In this document: positions 9,684-20,036 of the stretch, piece after piece
Layout: the number at the start of each line of letters is the position of its first letter
Position numbering within the stretch: the first letter of the stretch is position 1
Source of the DNA: HK1 sp965202735
GTDB taxonomy: Bacteria; Pseudomonadota; Gammaproteobacteria; HK1
Length of the DNA stretch: 64,000 nucleotides
Direction: 5' to 3'
NCBI GenBank assembly: GCA_965202735.1
Contig: OZ241844.1
Location: 3,038,001-3,102,000, forward strand
Made by a program: the position numbers and the translations under genes
The notes under the pieces: generated by a model
Told to the model about the DNA's origin: nothing
The model's database searches: none
What the model saw: the letters and a program-made list of their open reading frames with translations, nothing else

Positions 9684-9781
9684 CTGGGCGCACGACTCTG
9701 GGCGCACGACCTTGGGTTCACGACCCTGGGTTCACGACTCTGGGGTCATGACCATGGGCTCACGACCCCGGGCCTCGGGTC
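9684..9781. repeat. Seven 14-bp degenerate tandem repeats
   Basis: About seven units of a 14-bp motif of the form CTGGGTTCACGACC fill the intergenic space between the divergent malate synthase and AhpD-like genes. The last unit is strongly decayed. The exact 14-bp spacing puts each unit about 1.3 helical turns from the next. A regulatory role is possible, but simple replication slippage would also explain it. Confidence 0.85.
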
Positions 9782-9828
9782 CGGGGTGTACGTCCGAACC
9801 CGAAACCCGTCAGGAGGAATCCCCCGCC

Positions 9829-10233
9829 ATGCCGCTTCTGCCCCTCATCGAGTACGACGATGCCGCGCCCGAGGTCCGGGCCGTCTACGACGACATCATG
9901 CGCACCCGCGGCGCCGACTGGATCAACAACTTCTGGAAGGTGCTGGCCAATCACCCCGAGACGCTCGCGCGGGTCTGGAACGACGTGAAGAGCGTGATGA
10001 GGCCGGGCGCGCTCGACCCCCTGGTCAAGGAGATGGTCTACGTGGCGGTGAGCGCGACCAACAACTGCGAGTACTGCATCCACAGCCATACCGCCGGCGC
10101 GCGCGCGAAGGGCATGACCGACGAGATGTTCGCCGAGCTGATGGCGGTCACCGCATTGGCGAACGAGACCAACCGGCTGGCCAACGGCTTCCGGGTGCCG
10201 GTCGACGACGCGTTCCGGGGCCTCCCGGACTGA
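9829..10233 (+). CDS. Carboxymuconolactone decarboxylase/AhpD-like protein
   Basis: 134 residues, all-helical. The peroxidase-type motif NCEYCIHSH near residues 82-90 supplies the CxxC plus His seen in AhpD-like reductases and in alkylhydroperoxidase-like members of the carboxymuconolactone decarboxylase family. A redox role against peroxides is likely by family; the real substrate is unknown. The ATG at 9829 follows AGGAGGAA at the ideal distance. It converges with the hemerythrin gene, with a hairpin repeat between them. Confidence 0.85.
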   Translation: MPLLPLIEYDDAAPEVRAVYDDIMRTRGADWINNFWKVLANHPETLARVWNDVKSVMRPGALDPLVKEMVYVAVSATNNCEYCIHSHTAGARAKGMTDEMFAELMAVTALANETNRLANGFRVPVDDAFRGLPD

Positions 10234-10301
10234 GGGAGCTCACCGGGATCGCGCCGGGGGGAGAGCTCGAACGGCTGTTGCCGGAGTCGCCGGGTTCGGG
10301 A

Positions 10302-10370
10302 GAAGACACCGGCATTCTCCCCTCTCCCCCCGGGAGAGGGGCCGGGGGTGAGGGTGCGGCGATGATTCGG
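10302..10370. repeat. REP-like hairpin repeat, copy 1
   Basis: A 69-bp segment nearly identical to 33729-33797. Its core is a 10-bp perfect stem, CCCCTCTCCC with GGGAGAGGGG (10319-10341). It lies between convergent genes, where it may also act as a bidirectional terminator. A variant is at 62526-62560. Confidence 0.8.
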
Positions 10371-10403
10371 GCCCTTCGGGTACAGTCGGCAACCTTGCTT
10401 CTG

Positions 10404-10967
10404 TCACTGTCCTGAGGCGGCGCTCTGGCGGATGTGCTCGTACAGGCTGCGGAAGCCGTCCTCGACCACCGGACCGAAGACCGGGTCGAACTGCGCTTCG
10501 AACGCGGTCCCGACCACCGACCAGTCCGTGTCGTCGAGCAGCCGTCCGGCCTCGATGAACACCGTCTCGTCCTCCAGGCGCGCGTGATAGCCGAGGAACT
10601 CGACATAGTCGCGACCGGTCGCGACGAGGGCCTCGCGCTCGATCATCGCGCCGTCGACCACCCCGCTCAGCATGTCCCGGAAGATGCCGCCCTTGTCGGC
10701 CAGGGCGGCGTGCTCGCGCAGCAGCTTCGCGATGGTCTCCTCGGTGTCCGGCGCGACACCGCGCTCGCGCATCCGTTCGAACATCAGGTCTTCCTTCGGA
10801 TGGTGCGTGTGATCGGGGTAGCCGGTCATGTAGACCATGATGTCGCGCATCAGCTCGAAGTCGCCGCCGCTCGCGTCGGCGACCGCGTCGAGCTCGCTCC
10901 CGAGCAGGCCGAGCAGCTCGCGAACGTTCCGGTGGTCCCGGCGCAGATCGTCCAGTACGTTGCTCAT
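10404..10967 (-). CDS. Hemerythrin-like HHE domain protein
   Basis: 187 residues. The spaced metal ligands of the HHE fold are visible: DHRNV near residue 11, HTHHPKEDLMF near 54-64, REHAAL near 86-91, and YHARLEDETVF in the last helix. Such four-helix proteins bind a di-iron centre and take part in oxygen, NO or iron sensing; a specific role cannot be inferred. It stands alone. Upstream (10968-11195) is about 230 bases of non-coding DNA with a small CCAGCCCGGTA repeat, and then the triple repeat array. Confidence 0.9.
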   Translation of the reverse strand: MSNVLDDLRRDHRNVRELLGLLGSELDAVADASGGDFELMRDIMVYMTGYPDHTHHPKEDLMFERMRERGVAPDTEETIAKLLREHAALADKGGIFRDMLSGVVDGAMIEREALVATGRDYVEFLGYHARLEDETVFIEAGRLLDDTDWSVVGTAFEAQFDPVFGPVVEDGFRSLYEHIRQSAASGQ

Positions 10968-11195
10968 GTATCCGTTGCCTCCGGCCGCCGTCCCGCCGGC
11001 TCTGTCCGTGCCTCCCGGGCGTTGGGGGAACCTCGGTCGTCCCCGTGTCGCGTCGATTCGTCACCAGCCCGGTACCAGCCAGCCCGGTACCAGCCCGGTA
11101 AACGCAGGCGGTCCCGCCCACGGGGCGGCCGGCACCGCCTGAAAGCTGAAGCATATCGAATCGGTCCGGCCCAGGCGAAGAACGAGGCGCAGGGG

Positions 11196-11579
11196 CAGCC
11201 ATTCCCGCCAGGCGGAGACATGCTCCCGGATTTTCCTCGACCCGGCGCCCCGAGGGTCGAGACCGCGCCGGAATCCGACCACGGTACGGCCTCTCCGGGC
11301 GCTGGCGGGAATCGCTGGCGCAGGGGCAGCCATTCCCGCCAGGCGGAGACATGCTCCTGAAATCCCCTCGACTCGACGCCCTGAAGGTCGAAATCGCGCC
11401 GGAATTCCACCATGGTGCGGCCTCTCCGGGCGCTGGCGGGAATCGCTGGCGCAGGGGCAGCCATTCCCGCCAGGCGGGGAACATGCTCCTGCAATCCCTC
11501 GACCCGGCGCCCTGAAGGTCGAAATCGCGCCGGAATTCCACCATGGTGCGGCCTGTCCGGGGATTGGCGGGAGTCGCTG
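11196..11579 (+). mobile_element. MITE-like element, three tandem copies
   Basis: Three copies of 122 bp (11196-11317, 11327-11448, 11458-11579) at an exact 131-bp period. Each begins with CAGCCATTCCCGCCA and ends with the near inverse TGGCGGGAATCGCTG. The same 9 bases, GCGCAGGGG, precede the first copy and separate all copies, and seven of the nine follow the last. This looks like insertion with a 9-bp target duplication followed by tandem amplification. There is no open reading frame of note. The array lies between the hemerythrin start and the hrpA end. Confidence 0.85.
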
Positions 11580-11591
11580 GCGCAGGACGGC

Positions 11592-14500
11592 TCAGAGCGC
11601 CGCGACCCGCGCCCACTGTGCGTCGAGCTTCTTCCTCGACACGCTGAAGGCGGTACCCAGCTCCTGGGCGAAGACCGACACCCGGTACTCCTCCAGCATC
11701 CAGCGGTGGCGCGCGAGCTCGGCATCGCTCCGTCCCCGGGCCCGCGCGTCGCGCGCCTTCGACTCCAGGCGCTGCTGCAGCGGCAGGATCTCCGCGAGCC
11801 GGCGCGCATCGCTCGCACCGCCGCGGCGGAGCTTCTCCAGCCGCACCCGCAACGCCTCCAGGTACCGCGGAAGGGATGCGAACGCATCGTCCGGCGTGGC
11901 GGCGATGAAGCCGTGGTGCACGAGCCCGTCGAGCTGGCGCCGTGCGTCGGCCAGTGATTCCGGCGGCGCATGCAGGTCCGGGGCGTCGATGAGCCGCCGT
12001 ACCGCACGCGCCGCCCGCAGGATCGCGAGCCCGCCGTCGACCGAGCGCGCGAGTCCGGCCGCGAACCCGCCCCGGCCCGCGGCCAGCACCTCCTCGAACC
12101 GGCCGCGCTCGCGGACCGGACCGGCGGGGGCGACGAAGACGCGGGCCACGGTGCGGTCGACGAGGTCGCGCCGCGCCTCGGCGCCGGTACCCGGCTGCGG
12201 CTGATCCACCGGCTTCCACGGCGCATCCACCCAGTCCGGGGGAGGCGCGATCATCGCGTAGAGCAGGCACAGCTCGTCGACGCCGGGAAGCGCTCGCAGG
12301 CACTCCCGGGCTTCGCGCCGCATCGCCAGCGAGAACAGCCGCACGAGGCCGCGGTGGTGGCTGCGCTCCGCGGCGCCGCGCGTCTGGAAGTGCTCGACGA
12401 TCACCCCCGGGCCGATGTCGCGCAGGGCCGGAAACACGACGCCGGACTGATCGTCGGTTCGGGCGCCGAGCTGATCGCCGGTTCGGGCGCCGGTCCGATC
12501 GTCAGGCCAAGCGCCGGTCCGATCGCCAAGTCGGGCGCCGGTCCGATCGCCAAGTCGGGCGCCGGTCCGATCGTCAGGCCGGGCGCCGGTCCGATCGTCA
12601 GGTCGGGCACCGGACCGATAGTCAGGCCGATCGCTAGGCCGATCGCCGGGTCGGGCACCGGACCGGGCGCCGGACCAATCGCCGGGCCGGGCGCCGGATC
12701 GTTCCTCGGCCTCGACCGGCACCGCCCCGAAGGTCCACGAGGCGTGTCCGCGTCCGGCCGGCCCGGCTGACCCGGATGCGGGGCGCTTGCCCGGTCCGGA
12801 CCATGCGGACCGGACGGCCAGCCGCCTCTCGATCGCTTCCAGCCGGCGGCTCCTGCCCAGCACCGCGCCGTCGCGGTCCGTGACCTCGAAGCGCATGAGC
12901 AGGTGGGCGGGCAGCACGCGCCGCAGCCGCGCCGGCGACCACGCGTCGCGCGGAACGGATACGCCACGCGTGCGGTCGAGGAACCGGGCGAGCGACTCGT
13001 TGAGCGAGCCGTCCCCGAACCGCGCCCCGGCGATGAACGCCCGCGCCACCCCGGCCAGCGGCATCACCGCGCGGCGCACGCTCTTCGGCAGAGCGCGCAG
13101 GAGCGCCAGCACCTTCTCCTCCAGCATCCCCGGCACCAGCCACTCGAACCGGCCGGGGTCGATGTCCACCAGCACGTCGAGCGGAATGGTCAGCGTCAGC
13201 CCGTCGTGGTCCTCGCCGGGCGCGAACCGGTAGGCGAGCCGGAACGCCCGCTCGCCGATCCCGAGCCCGTCGGGAAAGTCCGCCTCGCGGGCGAGCCGCA
13301 CTCCGGGCGCGATGTCCTCGCGGCCGAGCGCCAGCGTGCGGACCCCGTCCTCGTCGAGCCCCGAGAGCCACTCCTCGAAGGTCCGCCCGTCCACGACGCG
13401 CGCCGGGATGCGGGCATCGTAGAACGCGAACACCGCATCGTCGCTCACCACCGCCCCCGGGCTGCGGAGCTTGTGCTCCACGACGCGAAGCCGCTCGAGC
13501 GCCCGGGCGTTGTGCTCCACGAAGGGATGGGCGCACTCGTAACCGCCCTCGACCAGCCCGGAGCGCACGAAGACCTCGCGCGCGCCCTCCCGGCTCACCG
13601 GCGCGAACCGCACCCGGCGCCGGGCAACGAGGGTCAGTCCGTACAGCGCGACCTGCTCGTACACCATCGGCTCGGCCCGGCGCGCGTCCCAGTGCGCGTC
13701 GAAGTGGGTGCGGCGCACGAGGTCGCCGGCCGCCTTCTCCACCCATTCCGCGCGGACCCGACCGGCCACGAACGCGTAGGCGCGTTCGGTCTCCACGATC
13801 TCGGCGGCGACGATCCAGGGCGCGACGGCGGGGTGGAGCACCGAGCCCGAGGCCAGCCGGAACGCGGTCCCGCGAAGGCCGGAGTACCCGCCTCCCTCCG
13901 GGGTGCGGGCGCCGACGCAGCGGAGCAGCCCGGCGAGGAGCGCCCGGTGGACCCGCCCCGGCGAGGCCCCGAGCCCGCGGGGCCGGATGCCGAGCTCGCG
14001 GCAGATGTCGAGGATCTGCCCGTGCACGTCCAGCCAGTCCCGCATCCGGGCCGGCGCAAGGGAGTGCCGCCGGCAGAACCGGCGCATCGACTCCCCCGGG
14101 TCCTTCGCCGCCGAGCGGAATCGGCGCCAGAGGTTGACGATGCCGAGGAAGTCGGAGCGGGCGTCGGCGAAGCGGTCCCGGGCGTTCTGCGCCGCGCCCT
14201 TCCGGCCCGGACTCCACTCCCTCGGATCGGGCACGCAGAGGAAGCTCGCGATGACCAGCACGTCGGCGACGCAGCCGAGCGCGTCCGCCTCGAGCAGCAT
14301 GCGTCCGATCCTCGGGTCGAGCGGCAGCCGCGCGAGCCGGCGCCCGACCGCCGTCAGATCGCCGTCCGCGTCAATGGCCCCCAGCTCGCGCAGGAGCCGC
14401 AGGCCGTCGTTGACGTGGCGCCGGTCCGGTGTGTCGATGAACGGGAAGCGCTCCACGTCCTTCATGCCCAGCGACAGCATGCGCAGCAGCACCGCCGCGA

Positions 14501-15614
14501 GGTCGGAGCGCCGGACCTCGGGCTCCGGGTGGGCGGGGCGGGCGTCGAAGTCCTCCTCGGCGTAGAGCCGGATGCACACCCCGGGCCCGACCCGCCCGCA
14601 ACGCCCCGCGCGCTGGTCGGCCGAGGCGCGCGAGACGGGCTCCACCGGCAGCCGCTGCACGCCGGTACGGTGCGCGTACCGGCTCACCCTCGCCGTGCCC
14701 GCGTCGACGACGAAACGGACGCCGGGCACGGTCAGCGAGGTCTCGGCGATGTTCGTGGCGAGCACCACGCGGCGGCCGGCGGCGGGGGTGAACAGCGCCT
14801 GCTGGCGCGCCGCCGGCATCCGCGCATGGAGGGGGAAGAGCTCGGTGTCCGGCAGCCCGAGGCGCCGCAGCCGGGCCTCGGTCTCCCGGATCTCGCGCTC
14901 TCCGGACAGGAACACGAGCACGTCGCCCGGCTCGTCGCCCAGCTCGTCACGGATCTCCGCGAGCGCTCCCGCGACCTTCTCCGGGACGTCGCCGCCGGTC
15001 TCGCCGGGCCGGTACCGGATCTCGACGGGGTGGGTCCGGCCCTCCACCTCGACGACCGGCGCCTCGTCGAAGAACGCCCGGAGCTTCTCCACCTCCAGGG
15101 TGGCCGAGGCCACGACCACCCGCAGGTCGGGACGCCGCCGCACGAGCCGGCGCAGGTAGCCGAGCACGAAGTCGACGTTCAGCGATCGTTCGTGCGCCTC
15201 GTCGATGATGAGGGTGTCGTAGGCGCGCAGGCTGCGGTCGCCCTGGATCTCGGCGAGCAGGATGCCGTCGGTCATCAGCTTGATGCGGGTATGCGGGGCG
15301 GTGTGGCGGCGAAACCGCACCTGCCAGCCCACGAGCCGGCCGAGGTCCGCGCCGAGCTCCGACGCGATGCGGGCGGCGACGCTGCGCGCGGCGATCCTGC
15401 GGGGCTGGGTGTGGCCGATCATGGCGCTCGCGCCCCGCCCCGCCCCCAGGCAGATCTTCGCGAGCTGGGTGCTCTTGCCCGAGCCGGTCGCGCCGACCAC
15501 CAGGGTGACGGGGTGCTCCGCGACCGTGCGCGCGATGCGCCGGGCCTTCGCGGCGATCGGCAGGCCGGCGGGAACCGCCAGGGCCACGGGCGGCACGCCG
15601 CATGTCACATCCAT
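11592..15614 (-). CDS. hrpA: ATP-dependent RNA helicase HrpA
   Basis: About 1340 residues; DEAH/RHA-type helicase. Motif I is GATGSGKST near residue 40, motif II IIDEAHERS near 133, motif III SATLE, and motif VI QRAGRCGR. A helicase-associated region and the long C-terminal DUF3418-type domain typical of HrpA follow. In E. coli, HrpA acts on mRNA and stalled ribosomes. Residues about 970-1058 form a low-complexity insert of octapeptides (GARPDDRT-like) not expected in the family. ATG 15614 is the conventional start, but it has no ribosome site and overlaps the Pho box upstream of pstS, so a start slightly further in (for example a GTG) is possible. Confidence 0.93.
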   Translation of the reverse strand: MDVTCGVPPVALAVPAGLPIAAKARRIARTVAEHPVTLVVGATGSGKSTQLAKICLGAGRGASAMIGHTQPRRIAARSVAARIASELGADLGRLVGWQVRFRRHTAPHTRIKLMTDGILLAEIQGDRSLRAYDTLIIDEAHERSLNVDFVLGYLRRLVRRRPDLRVVVASATLEVEKLRAFFDEAPVVEVEGRTHPVEIRYRPGETGGDVPEKVAGALAEIRDELGDEPGDVLVFLSGEREIRETEARLRRLGLPDTELFPLHARMPAARQQALFTPAAGRRVVLATNIAETSLTVPGVRFVVDAGTARVSRYAHRTGVQRLPVEPVSRASADQRAGRCGRVGPGVCIRLYAEEDFDARPAHPEPEVRRSDLAAVLLRMLSLGMKDVERFPFIDTPDRRHVNDGLRLLRELGAIDADGDLTAVGRRLARLPLDPRIGRMLLEADALGCVADVLVIASFLCVPDPREWSPGRKGAAQNARDRFADARSDFLGIVNLWRRFRSAAKDPGESMRRFCRRHSLAPARMRDWLDVHGQILDICRELGIRPRGLGASPGRVHRALLAGLLRCVGARTPEGGGYSGLRGTAFRLASGSVLHPAVAPWIVAAEIVETERAYAFVAGRVRAEWVEKAAGDLVRRTHFDAHWDARRAEPMVYEQVALYGLTLVARRRVRFAPVSREGAREVFVRSGLVEGGYECAHPFVEHNARALERLRVVEHKLRSPGAVVSDDAVFAFYDARIPARVVDGRTFEEWLSGLDEDGVRTLALGREDIAPGVRLAREADFPDGLGIGERAFRLAYRFAPGEDHDGLTLTIPLDVLVDIDPGRFEWLVPGMLEEKVLALLRALPKSVRRAVMPLAGVARAFIAGARFGDGSLNESLARFLDRTRGVSVPRDAWSPARLRRVLPAHLLMRFEVTDRDGAVLGRSRRLEAIERRLAVRSAWSGPGKRPASGSAGPAGRGHASWTFGAVPVEAEERSGARPGDWSGARSGARPGDRPSDRPDYRSGARPDDRTGARPDDRTGARLGDRTGARLGDRTGAWPDDRTGARTGDQLGARTDDQSGVVFPALRDIGPGVIVEHFQTRGAAERSHHRGLVRLFSLAMRREARECLRALPGVDELCLLYAMIAPPPDWVDAPWKPVDQPQPGTGAEARRDLVDRTVARVFVAPAGPVRERGRFEEVLAAGRGGFAAGLARSVDGGLAILRAARAVRRLIDAPDLHAPPESLADARRQLDGLVHHGFIAATPDDAFASLPRYLEALRVRLEKLRRGGASDARRLAEILPLQQRLESKARDARARGRSDAELARHRWMLEEYRVSVFAQELGTAFSVSRKKLDAQWARVAAL
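12437..12700 (-). repeat. 24-bp coding repeats inside hrpA
   Basis: About ten degenerate in-frame 24-bp units encode octapeptides of the form GARPDDRT, GARLGDRT or GARTGDQ. They form a charged, probably disordered linker in the C-terminal third of HrpA. The DNA is made of alternating GATCG and GGCGCCGG blocks, a likely substrate for slippage. Confidence 0.85.
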
Positions 15615-15640
15615 GTCAGATTCATGACCGATGGTTGTCA
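15603..15640 (+). promoter_or_regulatory. Pho box upstream of pstS
   Basis: TGTCA-like pentamers start at 15603, 15614, 15625 (TGACC, weaker) and 15636, each exactly 11 bp apart. This is the direct-repeat geometry bound by PhoB dimers. A possible -10 element TACAAG lies at 15652-15657, 11 bases after the last repeat, and pstS starts at 15769. Induction of the operon by phosphate starvation is therefore expected. The first repeats overlap the 5' end of hrpA on the other strand. Confidence 0.75.
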
Positions 15641-15768
15641 CGGGGAGTGGGTACAAGGCTTCGCAAGAGGGTGGGAACGGCTCGGCGGCAGCGTCCGCCC
15701 GCGCCTTCTTCCGGCCTTCGAGACAAGACGTTCGTTCCCGGACTCCTTCAACCTCCGGAGAAGCATCC

Positions 15769-16800
15769 ATGAAGCGTACGCTCATCCTTGCGGCGGTGGC
15801 GACCGCCGTTGCCGGTCAGGTCCAGGCCCGCGACTACATCAGCATCGTGGGCTCCTCGACCGTCTACCCCTTCGCCACGGTGGTCGCGGAGCAGTTCGGC
15901 AAGACCACCGACTTCAGGACCCCGAAGGTCGAGTCCACCGGCTCCGGCGGCGGCCTCAAGCTGTTCTGCGCCGGCGTGGGCGTGGAGCACCCGGACGTCA
16001 CCAACGCCTCGCGGCGCATCAGGAAGAGCGAGGTCGAGAAGTGCGCCGGCAACGGGGTGAACGAGGTCGTCGAGGTCAGGATCGGCCATGACGGCATCGT
16101 GTTCGCGAGCTCCCGCAAGTCCGAGCCCGTCCGGATCACCCGCAGGCAGATCTTCCTCGCGCTCGCCAGGGACGTGCCGGACCCGAACGGCGGCGAGACC
16201 CTCGTCCCCAACCCGTACACGAAGTGGAACGAGATCGACGCCTCCCTGCCCGACGCGAGGATCGAGGTGCTCGGCCCGCCGCCGACCTCCGGCACGCGCG
16301 ACGCCTTCGCCGAGCTCGCCCTCGAGGGCGGGTGCAGGGAGATCGGCTGGATCAGGGCGATGAAGAAGTCGGACGGGAAGAAGTACAAGGCGACGTGCCA
16401 TACCGTGCGCGAGGACGGCGGCTACGTCGAGGCGGGCGAGAACGACAACCTGATCGTGCGGAAGCTCGACGCCAACCCCGCCGCGTTCGGCGTGCTCGGC
16501 TACAGCTTCCTCGACCAGAACTCCGACAGGATCCAGGGGGCCGCGGTCGACGGCGTGGAGCCGACGTTCGAGAACATCGCCGCGCAGTCCTATCCGGTCT
16601 CCCGTCCGCTCTACCTCTACGTGAAGAAGGCGCATGTCGGAACGATCCCCGGCGTCGAGGAGTACCTGGGCGAGTTCACGAGCGAGAAGGCCTGGGGCGC
16701 CGACGGCTACCTCGCCGACAAGGGGATGATCCCGATGCCGGACGACGAGCGGATGAAGTTCGCCGAAGACGTGAAGAACCTGGCGAACCTGAGCCTCTGA
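15769..16800 (+). CDS. pstS: Phosphate-binding protein PstS
   Basis: 343 residues. A signal peptide of about 21 residues ends AVAGQVQA before RDYIS. The phosphate-binding blocks are VGSSTVYPF (about 27-35), ESTGSGGGLKLF (about 61-72) and the SGTRDAF region (PPTSGTRDAFAE). It is the periplasmic receptor of the high-affinity phosphate ABC transporter. First gene of pstSCAB-phoU, 154 bases from the divergent hrpA, with the Pho box between them. ATG 15769 follows CCGGAG. Only 38 bases separate it from pstC. Confidence 0.96.
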   Translation: MKRTLILAAVATAVAGQVQARDYISIVGSSTVYPFATVVAEQFGKTTDFRTPKVESTGSGGGLKLFCAGVGVEHPDVTNASRRIRKSEVEKCAGNGVNEVVEVRIGHDGIVFASSRKSEPVRITRRQIFLALARDVPDPNGGETLVPNPYTKWNEIDASLPDARIEVLGPPPTSGTRDAFAELALEGGCREIGWIRAMKKSDGKKYKATCHTVREDGGYVEAGENDNLIVRKLDANPAAFGVLGYSFLDQNSDRIQGAAVDGVEPTFENIAAQSYPVSRPLYLYVKKAHVGTIPGVEEYLGEFTSEKAWGADGYLADKGMIPMPDDERMKFAEDVKNLANLSL

Positions 16801-16838
16801 TTCCCGAAGGCGGCGCCGGTCTCCCGAAGTCCAGGACC

Positions 16839-18227
<1,389 letters not shown>

Positions 18228-18276
18228 TGCCGGGCCACACATGACATGCCGCTCCCGGCGGCTCACCACCGGCGGC

Positions 18277-18383
18277 TCACCACCAGCGGCGCCCCGCGTG
18301 GAGCCGATACCCGAACGGAAGCGCCCGTCATGGTGCCTTTCCTCCCCGTTCACCACCGGCGGCGCCCCGCGTGGAGCCGATAC
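18277..18383. repeat. 34-bp direct repeat at 73-bp spacing
   Basis: The segment 18277-18310 recurs at 18350-18383 with one mismatch (TCACCACC then GCGGCGCCCCGCG). The 272-base pstC-pstA gap otherwise holds no gene; the spacing of 73 bp is close to that of the other tandem duplications in this window. Confidence 0.85.
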
Positions 18384-18499
18384 GGCTCCATCCGGCGCTT
18401 GTCGTGTGACCCGACACCAGCCCGCGGCGACCACCGCGGCGATCAACACGGCGATCAACGGGACGCCGCCGACGAGCACGATCCCATGAGCACCGGACC

Positions 18500-19786
18500 A
18501 TGAGCACCAGCGTTCACACCAGCGACGCGATGACGCGGCGGCTCGCGAAGCGGCGGGCGGCGGAACGGCGCTTCCGGGCCTGCGGCATCGTGGCGATCAC
18601 CCTCGCGATCCTCGCCCTCGCGACCCTGTTCACGAGCATCGTCGGCAACGGGTACACCGCGTTCCAGCAGACGTACATCGAGCTGGAGGTCACCTACGAC
18701 CCGGAGGTGCTCGGCATCGGCGAGGACCGGGACGCGAAGGCGCTCTCGGGGGCGAACTATCCGGGTCTGGTCAAGAAGACGATGCGGGACATGTTCCCGG
18801 ACGTGAAGGGGCGCAAGGCGAGGCGCGCCCTGTACGGCATCGTAAGCTCGGGCGCGGCCTTCACGCTCCGCGACCGGGTGCTCGCCGACCCCGCGCTCGT
18901 CGGGCGCACGGAGCACGTCCGGGTGCCCGCGGACGACGATATCGACATGCTCGTCAAGGGCCACATCGATCGAGCCGCGCCGGAGTCCGAGCGGCGCGTC
19001 AAGGACCACCAGATCGGGTGGGTCGAGGCGCTCGAAGCGGCGGGCCGGATCGAGAGGCGGTTCAACACCGCGTTCTTCACCGCCGGGGATTCGCGCGAGC
19101 CGGAGCTCGCCGGCATCCGGAGCGCCGCGGCCGGCTCGCTCTACACCCTGCTGGTCACCCTGGCGCTGTCGTTCCCCGTCGGCGTCGCGGCCGCCATCTA
19201 CCTGGAGGAGTTCGCCCCGACCAACCGCCTGACGGACCTCATCGAGGTGAACATCAACAACCTCGCCGCGGTGCCGTCCATCATCTTCGGGCTGCTCGGC
19301 CTGGCGGTGTTCATCAACTTCTTCGGACTGCCGCGCTCCGCGCCGCTGGTGGGGGGGCTCGTCCTGACCCTGATGACCCTGCCCACCATCATCATCGCGA
19401 GCCGGGCCGCCCTGAAGTCGGTCCCGCCGTCCATCCGCGAGGCGGCGCTGGGCATGGGCGCATCGAAGATGCAGACGATCACGCACCACGTCCTGCCGCT
19501 CGCCATGCCGGGGATGCTGACCGGGACGATCATCGGCATGGCCCAGGCGCTCGGTGAATCGGCGCCGCTGCTGATGATCGGCATGGTGGCGTTCATCGTC
19601 GACGTCCCCGGCGGGCCGCTCGACCCGTCGACGGTGCTGCCGGTCCAGATCTTCCTGTGGGCGGACAGCCCGGAGCGGGCCTTCGTCGAGCGCACGTCCG
19701 CCGCGATCATGGTGCTGCTCGCGTTCCTCGTCACGATGAACGCGCTGGCGGTCATCCTGCGCCGGCGGTTCGAGCGCCGCTGGTAG
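18500..19786 (+). CDS. pstA: Phosphate ABC permease PstA
   Basis: 428 residues with an internal periplasmic insertion between the first membrane segment (about 30-50) and the core permease (about 210-428). Conserved blocks include GVAAAIYLEEFAPTN, NNLAAVPSIIFGLLGLAVF and the EAA loop IREAALGMGASKMQTI. It pairs with PstC to form the channel. ATG 18500 gives MSTSVHT; a second in-frame ATG ten codons on is an alternative. The stop (TAG) is followed directly by a MITE-like element before pstB. Confidence 0.93.
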   Translation: MSTSVHTSDAMTRRLAKRRAAERRFRACGIVAITLAILALATLFTSIVGNGYTAFQQTYIELEVTYDPEVLGIGEDRDAKALSGANYPGLVKKTMRDMFPDVKGRKARRALYGIVSSGAAFTLRDRVLADPALVGRTEHVRVPADDDIDMLVKGHIDRAAPESERRVKDHQIGWVEALEAAGRIERRFNTAFFTAGDSREPELAGIRSAAAGSLYTLLVTLALSFPVGVAAAIYLEEFAPTNRLTDLIEVNINNLAAVPSIIFGLLGLAVFINFFGLPRSAPLVGGLVLTLMTLPTIIIASRAALKSVPPSIREAALGMGASKMQTITHHVLPLAMPGMLTGTIIGMAQALGESAPLLMIGMVAFIVDVPGGPLDPSTVLPVQIFLWADSPERAFVERTSAAIMVLLAFLVTMNALAVILRRRFERRW

Positions 19787-19848
19787 CCCGGTGGCGGCCC
19801 GGGATGAACCGCCTCGACAGTCCCGTCACGCGCGCGATGCCGGCCCGG

Positions 19849-19970
19849 CGGCGATTCCCGCCAACGCCCGGAGAGGCCGTGCCGCGGGGGGATTCCGGCG
19901 CGATTTCGGCCCTCGGGGCGCCGGGTCGAGGGGAGTTCAGGAGCATGTTTCCGCCTGGCGGGAATTGCTG
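19849..19970 (-). mobile_element. MITE-like element between pstA and pstB
   Basis: A 122-bp copy in reverse orientation, with ends CGGCGATTCCCGCCA and TGGCGGGAATTGCTG. It is flanked on both sides by a perfect 9-bp direct repeat CCGGCCCGG (19840-19848 and 19971-19979). It sits inside the pst operon, 66 bases before pstB, so the transcript carries its foldback structure. Confidence 0.9.
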
Positions 19971-20036
19971 CCGGCCCGGCGGGCCGCCGGACATGCGCGA
20001 TGATTTCACGCACGAGAGAATCCCGAGGAGTCGGAA

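Noticed and set aside
11196..11579. A CRISPR array (regular 131-bp period)
   Set aside because: The repeated unit is 122 bp with a constant 9-bp separator, not short repeats with unique spacers, and no cas genes are near.
10240..12303. Long frames running through the triple repeat array
   Set aside because: They translate the repeat (FRRDFDLQG-like) and adjacent antisense sequence; the repeat has changes in all codon positions and no start signal.
12437..12700. CRISPR-like or regulatory repeats
   Set aside because: The units are in frame within hrpA and encode an octapeptide repeat.
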